From positions 62,001-126,000 of the forward strand of contig NZ_FNEJ01000003.1 of NCBI RefSeq assembly GCF_900100085.1: DNA of 64,000 nucleotides. Reading direction: 5' to 3'. Shown here piece after piece: positions 61,824 to 64,000 of the stretch. The DNA comes from Salipiger marinus (GTDB lineage: Bacteria; Pseudomonadota; Alphaproteobacteria; Rhodobacterales; Rhodobacteraceae). Under the pieces are notes generated by a model, which worked only from the letters and a program-made list of their open reading frames with translations, did not search any database and was not told where the DNA came from. Position 1 is the first letter of the stretch, and every line of letters begins with the position of its first letter. The position numbers and the translations under genes are program-made.

Positions 61824-62649
61824 GGGACACCTCCAGCGTCTTGTGCAGCGTATCATGGATCAGCGGGCGCACCGCATCGCGGCGATAGTCTGCGCTGGCG
61901 CGCACGTCGTCGATGGGCGCAAGCTCCGGCAGCGGGGCCGCCGCCACCACCGCGCGCAGATCGGTGGCACGCTGGCCGACAAGCGCGGCCTCCAGCGCGC
62001 CGAGCCGCACCGCCACCGGCGAACAGGCCCCCACCGCCACGCGGGCGGCGGCGATGCGGCCCTGCTGCCAGTCGACCACCACCCCCACCATGGCGATGGA
62101 GATGACCAGATAGCGCCGCGCCCCCAGCTTGCCGAAGCCGCCGGTGCCGGCCCGGTCGGGCACATGCAGCGCGGTCACGATCTCGCCTTCGCACAGCGCG
62201 GTGCGGCGCGGCCCCAGCAGGAACTCCGCCAGCGGCAGGCGGCGGGGGCCTTCGGGGCCTGCCAGCGCCACCTCTGCCTCCAGCGCCAGCAGCGCGGGCA
62301 CGCCATCGGCGGCGGGCGAGGCGTTGCACAGGTTGCCCGCCACGGTGCCGGTGGACTGGATCTGCACCGATCCCACCTCACGCGCGGCGGCTTTCAGCCC
62401 CGCAAAAAGCGGCGGCAGCTCGGCGCGCAGGATCTGCCGCCATGTCACCGCCCCGCCGATCCGCCAGCCAGAGGCGTCGCGGCGGATGCCCTGCAGATCC
62501 GGCACGCCGGTCAGGTCGATCAGCGCGGGCGGCGGCGGCCCGTCGCGCAGCGCCGGATAAAGGTCGGTCCCTCCCGCCAGCAGACGGGCGCCGCCCTGCC
62601 CCAGCAGCGCAAGCGCATCCTCCAGCGATTCGGGGCGGTGAAGCGTCAT
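61813..62649 (-). CDS. Molybdenum hydroxylase FAD-binding subunit
   Basis: 278 residues, CoxM/XdhB-type. FAD contacts are seen in ARLLAGGTDLYPALRDG (about 21-37) and STGTVAGNLCNASPAADGVP (about 98-117). The C-terminal CO-dehydrogenase flavoprotein domain follows. It delivers electrons from the Mo/Fe-S subunit to an acceptor. First gene of the minus-strand operon; GGAGG lies 6 bases before the ATG. Operator-like sites lie 40 and 138 bases upstream. Confidence 0.92.
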   Translation of the reverse strand: MTLHRPESLEDALALLGQGGARLLAGGTDLYPALRDGPPPPALIDLTGVPDLQGIRRDASGWRIGGAVTWRQILRAELPPLFAGLKAAAREVGSVQIQSTGTVAGNLCNASPAADGVPALLALEAEVALAGPEGPRRLPLAEFLLGPRRTALCEGEIVTALHVPDRAGTGGFGKLGARRYLVISIAMVGVVVDWQQGRIAAARVAVGACSPVAVRLGALEAALVGQRATDLRAVVAAAPLPELAPIDDVRASADYRRDAVRPLIHDTLHKTLEVSHVA

Positions 62650-62688
62650 GGCGGCCTCCTGTCGGGGAAATCGGGTGGCGAGACTTCA

Positions 62689-62704
62689 TTCGTATGCAAA
62701 CGAT
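62689..62704. promoter_or_regulatory. GntR-like operator, copy 1 (imperfect)
   Basis: TTCGTATGCAAACGAT, differing at two positions from copies 2 and 3, close to the start of the FAD-subunit gene. Confidence 0.65.
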
Positions 62705-62786
62705 ACAAGCACAGCCTAGGAAGATGCCCGAAAAGTTGTCAATTGCCTTGAGCGGCTGTCTGGTGATTTCGGGCCAGAAAGTGAAT

Positions 62787-62802
62787 TTCGTTTGTATACG
62801 AA
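62787..62802. promoter_or_regulatory. GntR-like operator, copy 2
   Basis: TTCGTTTGTATACGAA, the exact reverse complement of copy 3. The core fits the T-n-GTATAC-n-A pattern of FCD-type GntR regulators. Located in the divergent promoter region. Confidence 0.75.
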
Positions 62803-62852
62803 TGAATTTTCCGCCAGCATCTGCTGCGAAATGATGCAAAGAGGAGCACCCT

Positions 62853-63679
62853 GTGACCGAGCTTGCCCCCACTCTTGTCTATCGTGGCGCCGATGCGGGA
62901 TTCGCGGCCCCCGCCAACTGTTTTGCGCTGACCGTGACCGAGGTGCAGCATTACACCGACCGCCTGTTCCGGTTCCGGGTGACCCGCCCCGCCAGCTTCC
63001 GCTTCCGGTCGGGGAGTTCGTGATGATCGGCCTGCCCAATGCCGAACGCCCGGTGTTCCGCGCCTATTCCGTGGCCTCGCCCGCATGGGATGAAGAGCTG
63101 GAATTCTATTCCATCAAGGTGCCGGATGGCCCGCTGACCGAACATCTGCAGAAGGTGGCGGTGGGCGACACGGTGCTGATGCGCAAGAAGCCCACCGGCA
63201 CGCTGGTGCTGGACGCGCTGCGCCCCGGCAAGCGGTTGTGGATGCTGTCCACCGGCACCGGCATCGCCCCCTTTGCCTCGCTGATCCGCGATCCGGAAAC
63301 CTATGACCGCTTCGATCAGGTGATTCTGATGCAGGGCAGCCGGCTGGTCAGCGAACTGGCCTATGGCGCCGAAATCACCGCCGCCACGCTGGCGGATCCG
63401 CTGGTGGGCGAGGCGGCGACAGGTCGGCTGCGGCTTTATAATGCCACCACGCGCGAACCTTACCGGGTGACCGGGCGGATCACCGATCTGCTGACCTCGG
63501 GCGCCGTGCATCAGGCGCTGGATCTGCCCGCGATCACCCCCGAGGAAGACCGGGTGATGATCTGCGGATCGGTGCAGATGCTGCAGGACTGCCGCCAGAT
63601 CTGCCTTGATCTGGGGCTGACCGAGGGGGCGAACAACAAGCCTGCCGAATTCGTGGTCGAAAAGGCCTTCGTCGACTGA
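62853..63679 (+). pseudogene. fpr: Ferredoxin--NADP reductase, frameshifted
   Basis: The protein starts at GTG 62853 (GAGGAG 8 bases upstream), reads VTELAPTLVYRGADAGFAAP and continues to FRFRSG. It then hits two stops. The next residues EFVMIGLPNAERPVFRAYSV are in another frame and run normally to 63679 with the FAD motif, the NADP motif STGTGIAPFASLI and KAFVD end. One extra G in the four-base G run at 63011-63014 restores a 275-residue reductase. It is either a true mutation or an assembly error. Role: supplying reduced ferredoxin to the neighbouring reductase. Confidence 0.85.
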
Positions 63680-63731
63680 ACCGCCCCCCTCGGAGACGCA
63701 AACTTGTTGACAGACAATCGAGTCGCGTGCG

Positions 63732-63747
63732 TTCGTATACAAACGAA
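63732..63747. promoter_or_regulatory. GntR-like operator, copy 3
   Basis: TTCGTATACAAACGAA, 34 bases before the GTG of the 6-hydroxynicotinate-reductase-like gene. Perfect inverse match to copy 2. Confidence 0.75.
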
Positions 63748-63780
63748 TTACGCGAGCCTCGCAGAACCGGAGCCAGCGCC

Positions 63781-64000
63781 GTGACCGACACCATCGCCCC
63801 CCCCGCGCGCCGCAGCGCCGCCGACAAGCCGGAGAAGATCCGCTGCGATGCCTGTCCGGTCATGTGCTACATCGCCGAAGGCCGCGCGGGCGCCTGTGAC
63901 CGCTATGCCAACGAAGGCGGCGCGCTTGTGCGGCTCGACCCGCTGACCATTCTGGAAAACCGCGAAGATGGCGCCGTGGTGCCCTTCCTTGACCGCGAAT
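63781..64000 (+). CDS. 6-hydroxynicotinate-reductase-like Fe-S protein (5' part)
   Basis: About 73 residues are visible before the window edge. GTG start, then KIRCDACPVMCYIAEGRAGACDRYANEGG with a CxxC...C...C cluster and VRLDPLTILENREDGAVVPF. This N-terminus is that of proteins annotated as 6-hydroxynicotinate reductase, the ferredoxin-dependent ring reductase of anaerobic nicotinate breakdown in Eubacterium barkeri. Here it stands beside a Mo hydroxylase and ferredoxin reductase, as in that pathway. Function in aerobic alphaproteobacteria is not established. Confidence 0.72.
   Translation, partial: MTDTIAPPARRSAADKPEKIRCDACPVMCYIAEGRAGACDRYANEGGALVRLDPLTILENREDGAVVPFLDRE

Overview
The window reads as high-GC chromosomal DNA of an alphaproteobacterium of the Rhodobacterales (Rhodobacteraceae). 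The support is the dense, translationally coupled operon style (many ATGA, TGATG and GTGA junctions), a dcw cluster with the long structured mraZ leader known from this family, a Mu-like prophage of Rhodobacter type, and dispersed intergenic palindromic repeats around a core like AATATCCCGGGGG or CCTCCGGCGGGAG. Nothing in the sequence fixes genus or species.

Layout: (1) 1-4.3 kb: a CheR-type methyltransferase cut by the window edge, coupled to a hybrid histidine kinase with three receiver domains, divergent from an Rrf2 regulator. (2) 4.3-15.9 kb, minus strand: an SLC13/RCK permease, then the first half of the dcw cluster, transcribed mraZ-rsmH-ftsL-ftsI-murE-murF-mraY-murD. A structured leader resembling the sRNA UpsM lies upstream, and an intrinsic terminator directly follows murD. 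(3) 16.2-24.5 kb: a decayed Mu-like prophage. It keeps a gp27-like gene, a DUF6527-like gene, a fused tape-measure remnant, tail genes and a broken S24 repressor. It shows two internal deletions, one frameshift, and a second diverged copy of the tail-fibre junction next to a GNAT gene. (4) 24.5-29.8 kb, minus strand: CarD, ferredoxin FdxA, an HslR-like S4 protein, a SUV3-like helicase and a TPR protein.

(5) 29.9-37.8 kb: an SCP2 protein, an alpha/beta hydrolase, the ligase-associated exonuclease plus ATP-dependent ligase pair, PepF, a DksA-like protein, glutathione peroxidase, YdcH and a secreted thermonuclease. (6) 37.9-41.7 kb: betI-betB-betA for choline to glycine betaine, with a perfect palindrome upstream as the likely BetI operator. 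(7) 41.7-48.5 kb: a small unknown protein, an EamA exporter, thrS, an SDR, an ArsC/Spx-like protein, a cold-shock protein, and a divergent metR-like/metF pair. (8) 48.6-54 kb: a probable glucosylglycerate locus made of a phosphatase, a GT81 synthase, a GntP permease and a convergent GH13 phosphorylase. PurU follows.

(9) 55.2-64 kb: the most interesting region. A minus-strand operon encodes a molybdenum hydroxylase (FAD subunit plus a fused 2Fe-2S/Moco subunit) and the oxoprolinase-type HyuA and HyuB. It diverges from a ferredoxin-NADP reductase (frameshifted here) and a gene resembling 6-hydroxynicotinate reductase, cut by the window edge. Three copies of one GntR-like operator tie these units together. 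The combination suggests a catabolic route for an N-heterocycle: Mo-dependent hydroxylation, ferredoxin-dependent ring reduction, then ATP-dependent lactam opening. The substrate cannot be read from the sequence.
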